This document shows, in pieces, positions 32,661 to 41,775 of a stretch of 64,000 nt of DNA. Positions within the stretch are counted from its first letter, which is position 1; every line of letters begins with the position of its first letter. A program made the translations under genes and the position numbers. Origin of the DNA: Phytophthora sp. 'mugwort' (lineage: Eukaryota > Oomycota > Peronosporomycetes > Peronosporales > Peronosporaceae); NCBI GenBank assembly GCA_033558025.1, contig JAUCEF010000002.1, positions 2,294,001-2,358,000 on the forward strand. Direction: 5' to 3'. Under the pieces are notes generated by a model that worked only from the letters and a program-made list of their open reading frames with translations, had not been told where the DNA came from and searched no databases.

Positions 32661-33150
32661 ATGTTCCCTAATTTCACATCCCTCGCTCAGAGAGCAGAAT
32701 CGCCAGGAGCTTCTTGAAAGATCTCAAAGACGTGTTCAGCAAGCCAAAATCAAGCGGGAGATGTATGAAGGTGCGTCATGGGCTACTGATATCTCGAATG
32801 ACATAACTACTGTAGCGAAGAAATCAACTGAATCAACTCAGACAGACTCGACAACCAAGTCGCCTCAGTCCTTAAAAAAAAAGGTGAGTGATGAATCCTC
32901 CCAGACAAACCCTGAGGTATCAACTGTTGAAACAAACACTGAACCTCACCCTATTTCAATTGATGGTGAAACTAATACAAACAGAGTGCGTACGACTAAT
33001 ATAAAAGTTCAGATTCGTCCTAAGACTACAGATATTGGAACACAGATTGAAGTAGCGGAAGACTGGGCAGAACAGGATTTATTCAATAAAGGAGATGATG
33101 GTCAAGAGCAATCTAAGACAGCAGTTGCTCAAATATTTGAGGTTTACTGA
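32661..33150 (+). pseudogene. Low-complexity protein with repeated TQT-type motifs
   Basis: An ATG at 32661, 8 bases after a TATATAGAC stretch, begins MFPNFTSLAQRAE; a frame change near 32.70 kb leads into the frame open to 33150. That part has a helix (RRVQQAKIKREMYEGASWAT in the same frame) and then a Ser/Thr/Lys-rich, probably disordered region with four related motifs: STQTD, SSQTN, VETNTE and IGTQIE. TQT within disordered sequence is the consensus for binding dynein light chain LC8. Another small protein of this element (35147-35404) carries the same motif. Family unknown; LC8 binding is inferred. Confidence 0.45.
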
Positions 33151-34078
33151 TTCTTGCAGACTTACTTATTCACCCTCTTGCTTCCAACGGTCGTCAGCTA
33201 TCGAAATATTACATTGGAAAAGATGCGACGACATACAGCATTAAGCTAAATAGAGTATCGTTAGCACCAAATATCGATTGATCCGACACGTACGATATAT
33301 CAGAGAAGTTTTGACTGAAGATGTTCGCTTCCTTGCATACCTAACTGAAAAGGAAGTACGCCGTGAAATGGGGAAAGAAGATAAGCCGACCCCTATCAAA
33401 TATGGCAACTTATTGAATCGAAGCGAAAATGATTCAATATTTTGGGAGGGGATGACGCAGATCGCACGAAGCAAAGACTTGATGATAGCTTTCTATTCGA
33501 TAAGTCAACATCTACAACGACCAGACTGATTGCAAGATTAAACTATTCTGGACCATTAGCAGAATAAGGAAGTGTTTGAAGCTAAGGGGTTGAGAAAGAA
33601 AATTATCCAATTCTCGTTGGGGCGAATAAAACACCTTCTGCTGATATAGATGGATATACATATGGATTAATGGTAATTCCATTAGTGTATCTGGTAAAGA
33701 TAGTAATCTTACGAAGCCTGCTATCACTAAGAGAGTCAATTGGGCAATCACATTCCAATCGTTTGTAAATATGGCCAAGCCAGAGGATTTGACCTGATAT
33801 TAATCGGCAATCAGGATGAGAAAAAGGTAGCGAAGGATTTCACACCAGGTGAGGCGGAAGCCCGACATGGAGTAATGAGCGGCGCCGATGAAGATATGGA
33901 ACCGAAGCTGACCAACGCCGACAACGACGCCAAAAGAATCTTAACAGATTATTACAGTCAGTTGGCGAACGAACGTATCGCTATCGCATTTCGCCTGAAG
34001 CCGATTGCTGATACTAAAAATGGGTTAAAACCTCATTGGATTATTATTTCGGTGAGCCAGCATCCACTCGTCTATTAA
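33151..34078 (+). pseudogene. Hypothetical element protein, several frames
   Basis: Coding character runs through frames at 33278-33529 (helical, EVRREMGKEDKPTPIKYGNL), about 33.6-33.78 kb (a strand-rich part with ISVSGKDSNLTKPAITKRVN) and 33740-34078 (acidic, EDMEPKLTNADNDAKRILTD). These seem to be pieces of one or two genes of the virus-like element. No family recognised and no polymerase motif (DTDS-type box) found in any frame here. Confidence 0.35.
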
Positions 34079-34199
34079 ATATCAGAAATAGGGAAAATAA
34101 GCAAGTACTGGTAATGCTTGGTCTGATCTCATGAAGACCATCCAGTGGATGGATACTTTCACATCGTTATTGAACTACTTTGAAGAATTAAATCGTTAC

Positions 34200-35130
34200 C
34201 TTTACGGCGCTGAATAACAAATTCCATCAAACGATGAAGAAGCAGCCAAATGGTGAAGGAGAAGGAACTTGATAAATAAAGGCGAGCAAACCTTGAAGAA
34301 AATCTTAAGATTCTAAATAAAACTATCTCAGGTAGCGTTCAAGACATCAAACGTCAAAGTACTGAGGAATATGTTGAGGGACCAGATGAATTGTAAAAGC
34401 TTCACGACGAGGCCGAGGCAGCTTGACAACCATATGGCGAGGCTCAGAAGCGATATGAAGCCGCTAAGGACGCTGGCAGAGGTTCAAACTCAAAATCATT
34501 AAGATCAGCTCTGAAGGCCGCTCAATCTGCGATGAGAGCTACGAAGTCAGTATATAATTCTAGAACTAAGCGATATTCTGACGCTCTCTCTAAATTAGAG
34601 GGACGTCGCCTAAGAGGCGCGGGTGTATCTCCACTGGATGGAGTAGTCCGACGGGGTCGTACTTACAATCTCAATGAGATCCAGGGCTTAGCAACTCCAA
34701 GCGCGTACATATATCGTCAGCTTGGTAGCAAGTACATATGTTTACCTGATCTGGGTGCAAAGACACTCGTGATTGTACAACCAAATCGAAGGAAGTGCGG
34801 GCCTAAATGCAATATCAGCGATAGTGTCCAAGCTATGATCAGGGCCCCTTGTGTATAAGCAGCACATTGACCAAGCTGCTTACGATAAGCTCAGTATCGT
34901 CGACAAAAAAATGTTTAAGGAGATTCTTGCCACCACACATCTCCAGTATAATTTCCACGACAAGCTCACGGACCCATTTGAGACCCTTCGAGCTGAGTAT
35001 AATAAGCCAAAGGGCGAGCTTGACTTAGGAAACGATAATCCAAGCATCATCAAACAGCTAAAATCGTCCGCTGTGGTTATGACAGCAATCGATTGATTGA
35101 TGATAAAGCGTTTAAGGAAATCATAACGGC
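34200..35130 (+). pseudogene. Coiled-coil protein with conserved C-terminal domain, broken
   Basis: A Lys/Glu/Ala-rich coiled-coil stretch (KRYEAAKDAGRGSNSKSLRS and following) precedes the frame at 34532-34858, which has SPLDGVVRRGRTYNLNEIQG and YIYRQLGSKYICLPDLGAKT and then CGPKCNISDSVQAMI. The next frame (34851-35096) continues YKQHIDQAAYDKLSIVDKKM and LRAEYNKPKGELDLGNDNPS. The ending, with GELDLGNDNP before IIKQLK, looks like a conserved small-virus protein also found in Polinton-like elements, but the function is unknown. The break at about 34.85 kb is a single frame change; further stops lie in the coiled-coil part. Confidence 0.5.
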
Positions 35131-35146
35131 CTAATATAAATCAAGC

Positions 35147-35404
35147 ATGTTCTTCTTTAATCCCCGCATCATTTCGAGCTCAACTGGTAGCTATGGCAGT
35201 AACTCTGATCTCAACGTTACTGAGCTAAAAGCTATCATGAAGAATCTAATCATCCATGATCGGCCTCAGAAGACACAGACAGCTGTTTGGGCAACAGATT
35301 TAGATAAAACTAACAAGAAAATGGACGTATCGACTCAGACTGAGGGAGGACGCATGTGGGCTTACCAACCAAAAAACAAAACTGTGAAGACGATTAAGCT
35401 GTAA
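35147..35404 (+). CDS. Small protein with two TQT motifs
   Basis: An intact 85-aa frame: MFFFNPRIISSSTGSYGSNS, a short helix ELKAIMKNLIIHDR, then QKTQTAVWATDLDK and MDVSTQTEGGRMWAY, and a Lys-rich end. VSTQTE fits the LC8-binding consensus well. The start is 16 bases after the last piece of the preceding coding stretch. No family name can be given; position and composition suggest a small structural or host-interaction protein of the Polinton-like element. Confidence 0.45.
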   Translation: MFFFNPRIISSSTGSYGSNSDLNVTELKAIMKNLIIHDRPQKTQTAVWATDLDKTNKKMDVSTQTEGGRMWAYQPKNKTVKTIKL

Positions 35405-35443
35405 GCCTCGCAGGTCAGCGCCCCACGCCCCGCGTGTCACTAT

Positions 35444-35677
35444 TTAAACAAGACCATTCCGCACGAGTTCTTTCGATATCCTCGGTAGATGTTTTTTTTT
35501 GTCGCTTATACTGATCTCAAGTATTGCAGACCCCCCATCAAGACTCTGTGTGGGGAGAAAAACGCTATCCCCAAGAACAATGATTTTGTCAGCGTGTAGC
35601 ATGGTCGACCCCACAATTTGCTTTGGATCATCCGTAGTTATATTCGTTTTAAGCTCCTTACTCGGTCTACAGCCCAT
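35444..35677 (-). CDS. Small protein with an N-terminal MGC acylation signal
   Basis: An intact 77-aa frame beginning MGCRPSKELKT. Gly2 followed by Cys3 and a Ser at position 6 fits an N-myristoylation signal with nearby palmitoylation, the pattern used to tether proteins to membranes. The middle is beta-rich (KIIVLGDSVFLPTQSLDGGS). It is convergent with the small TQT protein, and the fibre gene starts upstream on the same strand. No homologous family is known to me. Membrane attachment is an inference from the first six residues only. Confidence 0.45.
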   Translation of the reverse strand: MGCRPSKELKTNITTDDPKQIVGSTMLHADKIIVLGDSVFLPTQSLDGGSAILEISISDKKKHLPRISKELVRNGLV

Positions 35678-35861
35678 GATTATATATTAACTAGACGAGT
35701 TTTTTAATTTTCTCATGTCTCACCGAGGAGGTATTGAATCATCTTCATGTTATATACTGCAATCCTGCTATAGTCAACGTTCAACTGTTGCTTTGCTGGT
35801 TCGAGCGACGGATCTTCTCTCTCCTCGATATCGTCTCGATAAAAGACACTGGTCAAATCTG

Positions 35862-37480
35862 TTAATTTAGCCGAACAAGATCTTGAGCTAACAACCCTAC
35901 CTCCTGCCGTGGTCGATTTTCAGACTCAATCCAATTATACAGAACTATATCAACGTTGTCGTAGAGACGCCTGATGTGATCGAGAGGAGCACGTTGAATA
36001 TTTCGCTTGAGTCGTCGATCCGAGGTCATTGCCATCGCTTGGCACGAAATGTAACCCGAGAAGACAGCAGAGACGTTATAGACAATCGGACCGAGAGCGC
36101 TTTCTGTAATTCCGTTGTCCGTTCTGAGTCGATATACAGTACTACAGCCCATACCAAAAGTGAACGAATTTGAAGATGCAACGTGCAAATAACTCGACGG
36201 GCTCGTAGTACCAATTCCGAGGCGCCCAGTAGAAGTTAGTATCACACTTGTTGCTCCATTATTACTGTACCAGTACATGCTATCTGCTGCGCTGCTATGA
36301 GCTGTTCCGCCAATGGATATTTCCCAACTTGAAAAACTAATACCATCGAGTAGGATGCTTGTCCTACCAGTGGATGTTGATATATTGTTATATAGGTGGA
36401 GTATAGTAGATCTACCGGCGATGTAGGCTCTGCTACATGTACATGAACCATTTAGGGCCAGCTGGTATGAACCCGATGGACTTGTAGTATTTAGGCATGC
36501 TATCCCATCATTAAGGAGTAACAGATTGTTTGATGATGCGAAAGCGCTCGTCGTCGAAGATCCTGATACGATATTGAGAGCTGGATAGCTACTGTAAAAT
36601 TGAGTTCCGGCATTCCCGCCCCATGCCTGTGATCCTAATAGATAGCCGTGGAACCAACCAGATTGATAATTAGTGGCAAAGCCAACGAGCTTGTGCTCTG
36701 AACGAATAACCTCTTTGTATTCAGCAGTGTGCCAACTACTCCCGATTGATCGTACCCACTCACAAGGTGAAGTAGTGGACTGCATGTCTGAATAGTGGAT
36801 GCTCGGGTCCCGATGGTGAGTACGTCATCGTCTGAATCACGAAAGCGATATACTATTTCCTTGTTTGGAGTATTCCCATAAAAAGAGATACAACCTGACC
36901 CAGCTACACCAAGTGGAACGCGGATCGCATTAAAATGAATCGGAGATCAAAGCTTTGTTTGACGTGAGTACGCCATAGCCCCCGTTCAACACGCTCAGGT
37001 CGATAGCTACTCCACTGAGTCTGTACGGTGACGAATCGACATACGAGGATGCTCCAGAAATAGAGAGTACTCGCGATGAACCGGATATTGTTAGAGAGCC
37101 ACCGATTGATAATCCGGATAAAGTACCGACGCTTGTGATGTTGGATTGAGTCGCTGTTTGAAGGGTACTACTAAGAGATGATGCAGACAGTGCATTAACA
37201 CCAGTAAATATTACTACTGGAGTTTAAGACAAGAGCTTTATTGGCTCCCGCAGAGCCTTTGATTGCTCCATCAAGGACCGCTATTCTGCCTCGCTGATCA
37301 CTGTCGTAGCTAGTGTTAAACTGCTACTGATGATGAGCGAGCTCAATGTGCCGATGACAGTTATTTTCCGCTGGGATGGAGTGGCTAGGGTGCCTGTTAT
37401 TGATGTAGAACTGAGCGTTGATAGACCGATCAAAGCCCGTGAAGCGCTCTGCCAACTATTGGGATTGCTTGAAGCAATTT
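35862..37480 (-). pseudogene. Fibre protein with C-terminal endosialidase-chaperone (Peptidase_S74) domain
   Basis: The C-terminal frame (35862-36785, 307 codons) is made of beta-rich fibre units (GTSILL-type strands, TGRLGIGTTSPSSYLHVASS) and ends with MTSDRRLKRNIQRAPLDHIR followed by VDIVLYNWIES and GLLAQDLVRL. SDRRLKRNI is the signature of the intramolecular chaperone of phage tail spikes and endosialidases, which trimerises the fibre and cuts itself off before the Ser. Upstream, repeat units (ITSVGTLSGLSIGGSLTISG) continue in other frames to about 37.48 kb. Repeats match those at 30.9-31.4 kb. At least two frame breaks are present. The domain assignment is firm; the target receptor is unknown. 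Confidence 0.75.
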
Positions 37481-37784
37481 TAAAATCATCAAATCGAGTT
37501 GACACGGGAGACATGTCCGACTCCTCGTAGTCTACGAGGAGCTCAGGGTCCTCCTCAGGTAGTTCAAGTGCCTTGGGGGTCGCCTTGGATGCCACAATGG
37601 TGGATCCCGTAGCGGCCGAGCCTTTGCTAGACCGCTTAGAGCTCTTAGCCTGCTGCTTGGAAGCAACAGGCTTGGCAGGCGCTTCCGCACCGCTGTCCGA
37701 CCGAGTCTTTGTCATGCTTGAGGCTGACGTGGGAGCCGAGAAGAAGAATAGCACGCGAAAATGATCGGGCTCAAAAGGAAACAA
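37481..37784 (-). other. Basic Ala/Lys/Ser-rich N-terminal coding segment fused to fibre repeats
   Basis: The frame 37281-37784 starts MFPFEPDHF or, better, MTKTRSDSGAEAPAKPVASK, followed by a KSSKRSSKGS stretch and an acidic patch EEDPELLVDYEES, then enters fibre-like repeats without a stop. The basic-then-acidic start resembles Gag N-termini of oomycete gypsy elements more than a fibre tip, so this may be the seam between an LTR element on the minus strand and the Polinton. Which reading is right cannot be decided here. Confidence 0.35.
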
Positions 37785-37902
37785 GCCGGCTGCGGAAACT
37801 AACCGCAGCGAAGTCGATGTAATTCGACTTGGAGAGTGAAAGGAGGCGACTTCCTTTCACTCGTCCTGTATGGTCGGTAAACCGAACCCAAGTGGAGGAG
37901 GA
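37785..37902. other. Right junction with polypurine tract
   Basis: Non-coding. The last bases before the LTR, AGTGGAGGAGGA at 37891-37902, look like a plus-strand polypurine tract placed immediately before the LTR start at 37903, as in LTR retrotransposons. Confidence 0.45.
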
Positions 37903-38121
37903 TGTAACGGGGTTACGTGAAGAGTGTCAAGTCACTCTTCTGAGTGGTGTACCCAAGCACCACCAGTGATATGCGTAACATCACTAAGACACCACTGCAA
38001 TGACGTCACGGATGGTACCTCACATATGCTACAAGGACCTCATAGCCACCCAACAAGATAAACATCTAGGGTATTTATAGGTGACATACAGTTAGTATGT
38101 AGACGCATTAGGGGATACTTA
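37903..38121 (+). repeat. LTR (copy 2), left part, interrupted by Harbinger
   Basis: Starts TGTAACGGGGTTACGTGAAG and follows the LTRs at 24663 and 61434 with moderate divergence (shared ACATCTAGGGTA and ACGCATTA blocks) up to the transposon target TTA at 38119-38121. It is more diverged than copies 1 and 3 are from each other. It lacks the ~110 bp that lie between the ACGCATTA block and the GTATACTCTCC block in the others. Confidence 0.75.
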
Positions 38122-38281
38122 GGCCCTTGTCCAAGTGCCAGCACACGTTCTGAGCTCTAAATACTAGCGATTTGATTGGCCAATTGCAAATGGTACAATG
38201 TACCGATTGGGCTGGTTCACGTTCCAGAACACCAGTTCAGAACACCGAAACGAGCTGTGTCAGCCACAGCTCACCTGTGCC

Positions 38282-39472
38282 ATGGACGACGAGACAGCAG
38301 CCATCATTGCTGTAGTCACTAGTGTGTGTTCATGCGCCTCCATCACTGCAATAGACAAGCGAAGCATTCGTGCCTCGCTGGCTGGCACCTCGACGTTTCG
38401 AAATCAGACGTTTGGGCAAGCTATGCAGCACCACGTACCAATTGGTTTCACGAGAAGCTTAGGATGGACAATGCTTGTTTTCGTCGGATCTACAAAACTG
38501 TTCGCGAAGCCATCCCGCTGCTATCTGCAGCTAACAGCCGCACAAGACTGATCAAGAGAGTAGTTTTGACTATCATATACTTAGCGCAAGGGTGCACCAT
38601 GGATGCCGCTGTATCAATATTTGGAATTTCAAGACCACGAGCAGTTGTATATATTAACAATACATTATATGTGCTAAGTAATTTAGCCTCTACGTATGTT
38701 GTGATGAGACGTCCCAGCGATCTTCCGGGTATTGTTCAGGGTTTCGAGAAAAAAAAGCGGTATTCCCTGATGCTGTTGGAGTGGTCGACGGTACGCTTGT
38801 GAAAATCCCGCGACCTCACGATTTCGAGGGACAGTATTGCCGAAAACACTTTCCCGCCGTCAACGTACAGGCCATTGCGGATCATCGCGGTTACTTTGGA
38901 TCATTATCCATTCGTGCAGGCTCCAACAACGACCAGTCATTGTAGAACGGCTCTGGCGTGAAGAAAAGGTAAGCACTTACGCTTTTGCAGCTCACACAAG
39001 TCTTATTCTAACATAATAAACTATTTTTCAGACTATCTTCTTATGTTCCACCAGGCAAGCATTTACTTGGTAATGCTGGCTATAAGATATAGGCTCATCT
39101 GTTAATCCCATTTCCGGAGAACGAAACAGTGGAAGACCCACGCAAGCGGCTGTACAACAAAATCCATTCTCGTACTCGTATTGTAATTGAGTGCGCCTTT
39201 GGACGCCTCAAAAATCGTTTTATAGTACTTCTGGGCAAGCTAGAGCAGAAGTCCTCGTCGCGTATTTACAAGGTGATTGTGAGCTGCGCAGTTCTTCATA
39301 ATCTGCTAATTATTATTCTAGGCGACTCATTCATTGTAGAAGAGAACGACCCGCTTCGGTTTGTGGAGCGTCCAAGACCCAATGAAGACTTAAGCGATCT
39401 CGCGAGGCCACTGTCCAATTTTCAAGGGATTGCGAAGCGCAATGGCCTAGCTGATGCGTTCTACATGAGTTA
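38282..39472 (+). pseudogene. Harbinger DDE transposase, inactive
   Basis: From about 38282 the frames give a helical N-terminal domain (NWFHEKLRMDNACFRRIYKT, GCTMDAAVSIFGISRPRAVV), then GVVDGTLVKIPRPHDFEGQY with the first catalytic Asp, and HFPAVNVQAIADHRGYFGSL. The second motif at 39.07 kb reads LLGNAGYKI where LGDAGY is expected, so the second Asp is Asn, and a stop follows at the next codon. The third motif, VIECAFGRLKNRF with the Glu, is intact in the frame 39129-39473. A possible GT-AG intron lies at about 38.97-39.03 kb. Frameshifts near 38.33 and 38.78 kb, a stop at 38.94 kb and the Asp-to-Asn change make it dead. Confidence 0.8.
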
Positions 39473-39547
39473 ATAATACAGCAACAATATTGTTTCCTCA
39501 ATGTAGATACTGCTATTTTTCGCGTGCGTTAACTTCAACCAGTGCTA

Positions 39548-40330
39548 CTAAGATGTTTTGTCTAGCAGGCGCTGCATAAGCTGTAGCTGGAACTCTCGAA
39601 AGCGACGTGTGCCTTGTTGCTGAGCTTCAAGAGCACGTGTCTGCTGTTCCATGGCCTTAGCAAGAGCACGGAAGTGGTCATCCCTTGCAGAACAATTGCT
39701 CATTGCCGTGTCAATTGCCGTCATACCGCTCTCCATTGCTTGCACTAGCTGCACGACTGGTGCTAGCTTCCCTGGAGATGCTACCGGGACCGCATTCCCC
39801 TCGGCCTCGTCCGAACTTTCTTCAGTTGGCTCTGCGTTTTGTGTCGAGCAGCGTCGCACCACTCAGGCCTTCTTCGACGAAAACGCGTAGGTAAGAATGC
39901 TCCAGAGTTCATCAACTTCCTTGAGCGACAAGAGATTGTTGCCAATCTGCTTCATTTCTCTTTTTTCCTTTTGGTAGACACACTTAAGCTTCCTATACTT
40001 TTGACATATTTTTTCCAAGCTTGCATATAAACCATAGATTAGCCCACGAGAACAAGAAATTGGCAATTATAAAGCGAGGTACCTGTTCCTGGGTTATGAC
40101 TAACCACAGAGCCTGCGACAGCTTGCTGGCGAAGGCCTGTCACGCAAGTGCCTTTTTAATTTTGGTACCCGCAGAGTCGATGCGGTTCTTCACTTCATCG
40201 TCCTTGAAACGCAAGCAAAGCAGCTCTGCGACCATTGCGTAGCTCCACTTCAGCAGCTTGCTAGCCTTCGGCTTGGCTTTTGAAACGAACGCTTGTTCGA
40301 CAAACTAGGCGAGGAGCAGAAGACGATTCT
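39548..40330 (-). pseudogene. Harbinger Myb/SANT-like DNA-binding protein
   Basis: Coding pieces on the minus strand. Near 40.2 kb KASKLLKWSYAMVAELLCLR with the following EVKNRID gives a tryptophan-based trihelix (Myb/SANT-like). The final frame (39548-39862) is an acidic linker and an amphipathic helix (MEQQTRALEAQQQGTRRFRE). In Harbinger elements this second protein binds the transposon ends and helps the transposase enter the nucleus. Stops and a frame change between 39.86 and 40.1 kb, or an unrecognised intron, separate the two parts. Confidence 0.55.
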
Positions 40331-40790
40331 TCTCCAGGTCAACGAGCCTTTGTGGCCCCTTCACACCAATCTCTTCTGCCGCGCTGGTCAAAAGTGACGC
40401 GAACCCTGCTTGAGCCTCGCGCGGCACTGCGAGGCTGCTACTTCTGCAGTCCAACGGCCCTATTGGCATATCGCATGGTGCCACAGTGCCTGCACCAAGG
40501 TGCAGGCGCTGTGGCTTGAGACAGCGGGTACTGAGCTTCCATCAGCTTGGCGGGGATGAGCGGGTTTGAGTATAGCGAGGAGCGCTGCATGTTGTGGTCA
40601 CCTTGATTTGAGCGCACTTCCCCGCTGCTTTCCTGGGATGATACGGTTGGTGGCGCTTCTCCGCTTGCTAGCTCACACTTAGACAAAAAAAAGGCACCGC
40701 AAGCTGACGAATGGAGAAAACGCGGTCAAGGTGCCAGCTTATCTACCCCCATGTTGGCTCAGAACGTGTGCTGGCACTTGAACAAGGGCC

Positions 40791-40845
40791 TTAGTATACT
40801 CTCCTGAAGTCACACTTCCTGTGCGCAAGGTGTTCTGTCGTCACA
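40791..40845 (+). repeat. LTR (copy 2), right part
   Basis: After the second TTA the sequence resumes with GTATACTCTCC and CACACTTCCTGTGCGCAAGG, matching the late part of the other LTRs, then fades after about 40845. The true 3' end (CCTAGCAACA in the others) is missing. Confidence 0.75.
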
Positions 40846-41775
40846 AGCAGTGATACACCGTGTTGGGGTGAGCGTGCTGCCGCGTTGCCGCTTCCTCCAT
40901 GGTCACTTCAACCGGTGCACTTCAACTTGGGATCAATGTGCTAGTATTATGAATATTGTATAGAGTTGCGACCAATTACAACATACTGTCGATTCGTTTG
41001 CAAGTGCCGAGGTCGGCTTAATCGAACACGTTCCGCCTCGAATTGACAATATCATTTTTACCTGTCTACTGGAAGGCTAACACTAATCCATTGACTTTGA
41101 GCTCCACATGATAATATATTGGTCTCATCAATAGCGACAATTCATGCACCCAGTCATCTCCGTAATAAAACACGAGTTAATTCCATACAGACATTATTGA
41201 GAATAGTCGTAAGTACTTAACAGACAGTCTGATGTCTAATAAAAATAAAACGCGAGTGGTGGCGAGCTCCAACACCTTGTTCTGTGAGGACAACAGTAAA
41301 TTAAGCGAGACAAGCTGTGGTGTGTATGCTAAATCGTTACCGATGCGGAATTCTAGATCAATTAATCTGGAGAAAGCCTGCCTTTGCGTGCGGCCGTCCA
41401 TCTTAGCGGGAAGTGAACTTTACTTCGATTTGAACATTACGACAATGCCCATTCAAGAAGAAATCGTGTGCCTAAGCTCGGATTGCTTAGTATTTGCCTT
41501 TGCGCTGCAACTGCCACATCAAGTTGGGGACCTCATGGGTTGAAAGGGACAAACAAAGGGATCAGAATGACGCTATGCTTGAAGCTGGCTCACAAATTAA
41601 ATAGCTTCAATAAAGCTCGGCGTCTGGGAGCAACAGAGGGAGGGGAGGGAATATCAATGAGCTACATTACTTCATGATGATACGCTGAAAGCTATAGAAC
41701 AATGAACAAGTACGCGCCGTCATGCGCTGTGCTCAAGCGAGTGGCAAAATCCCGACCGCTCAACTTCATCTCTCT
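40846..41775. other. Intergenic, no gene seen
   Basis: Between the LTR remnant and the 3' end of the desulfurase-like paralogue. Several 70-100-codon frames overlap on both strands without motifs. It may include 3' untranslated sequence of the gene on its right. Confidence 0.45.

Larger units (their letters stand above)
25098..37902. mobile_element. Endogenous Polinton/Maverick-type (polinton-like virus) element, degraded
   Basis: A 12.8-kb AT-rich block with its own gene set: GIY-YIG nuclease, Exo-X-like repeat protein, major capsid protein, adenain-like protease, minor capsid protein, A32/FtsK-type ATPase, chromodomain integrase, fibre proteins and several small proteins. This combination is the hallmark of Polintons and polinton-like viruses. 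No family-B DNA polymerase or primase motif was found on either strand. Long terminal inverted repeats, usual for Polintons, could not be recognised; the ends given are simply the borders of the flanking LTRs. Nearly all genes carry frameshifts or stops, so the element is a fossil. Confidence 0.85.
38122..40790. mobile_element. PIF/Harbinger DNA transposon
   Basis: A 2669-bp element with 34-bp terminal inverted repeats differing at one position (left GGCCCTTGTCCAAGTGCCAG..., right end the reverse complement with T for C at position 10). Both sides are flanked by TTA, the 3-bp target duplication typical of PIF/Harbinger. It carries the usual two genes, a DDE transposase (plus strand) and a Myb/SANT-like DNA-binding protein (minus strand). 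It inserted into LTR copy 2, so it is younger than that LTR. The clean ends suggest fairly recent arrival, though the transposase is already broken. Confidence 0.9.

Noticed and set aside
32191..34500. Possible DNA polymerase B remnant
   Set aside because: Looked for DTDS-type, SLYPS-type and KxY-type motifs in all frames by eye and found none.
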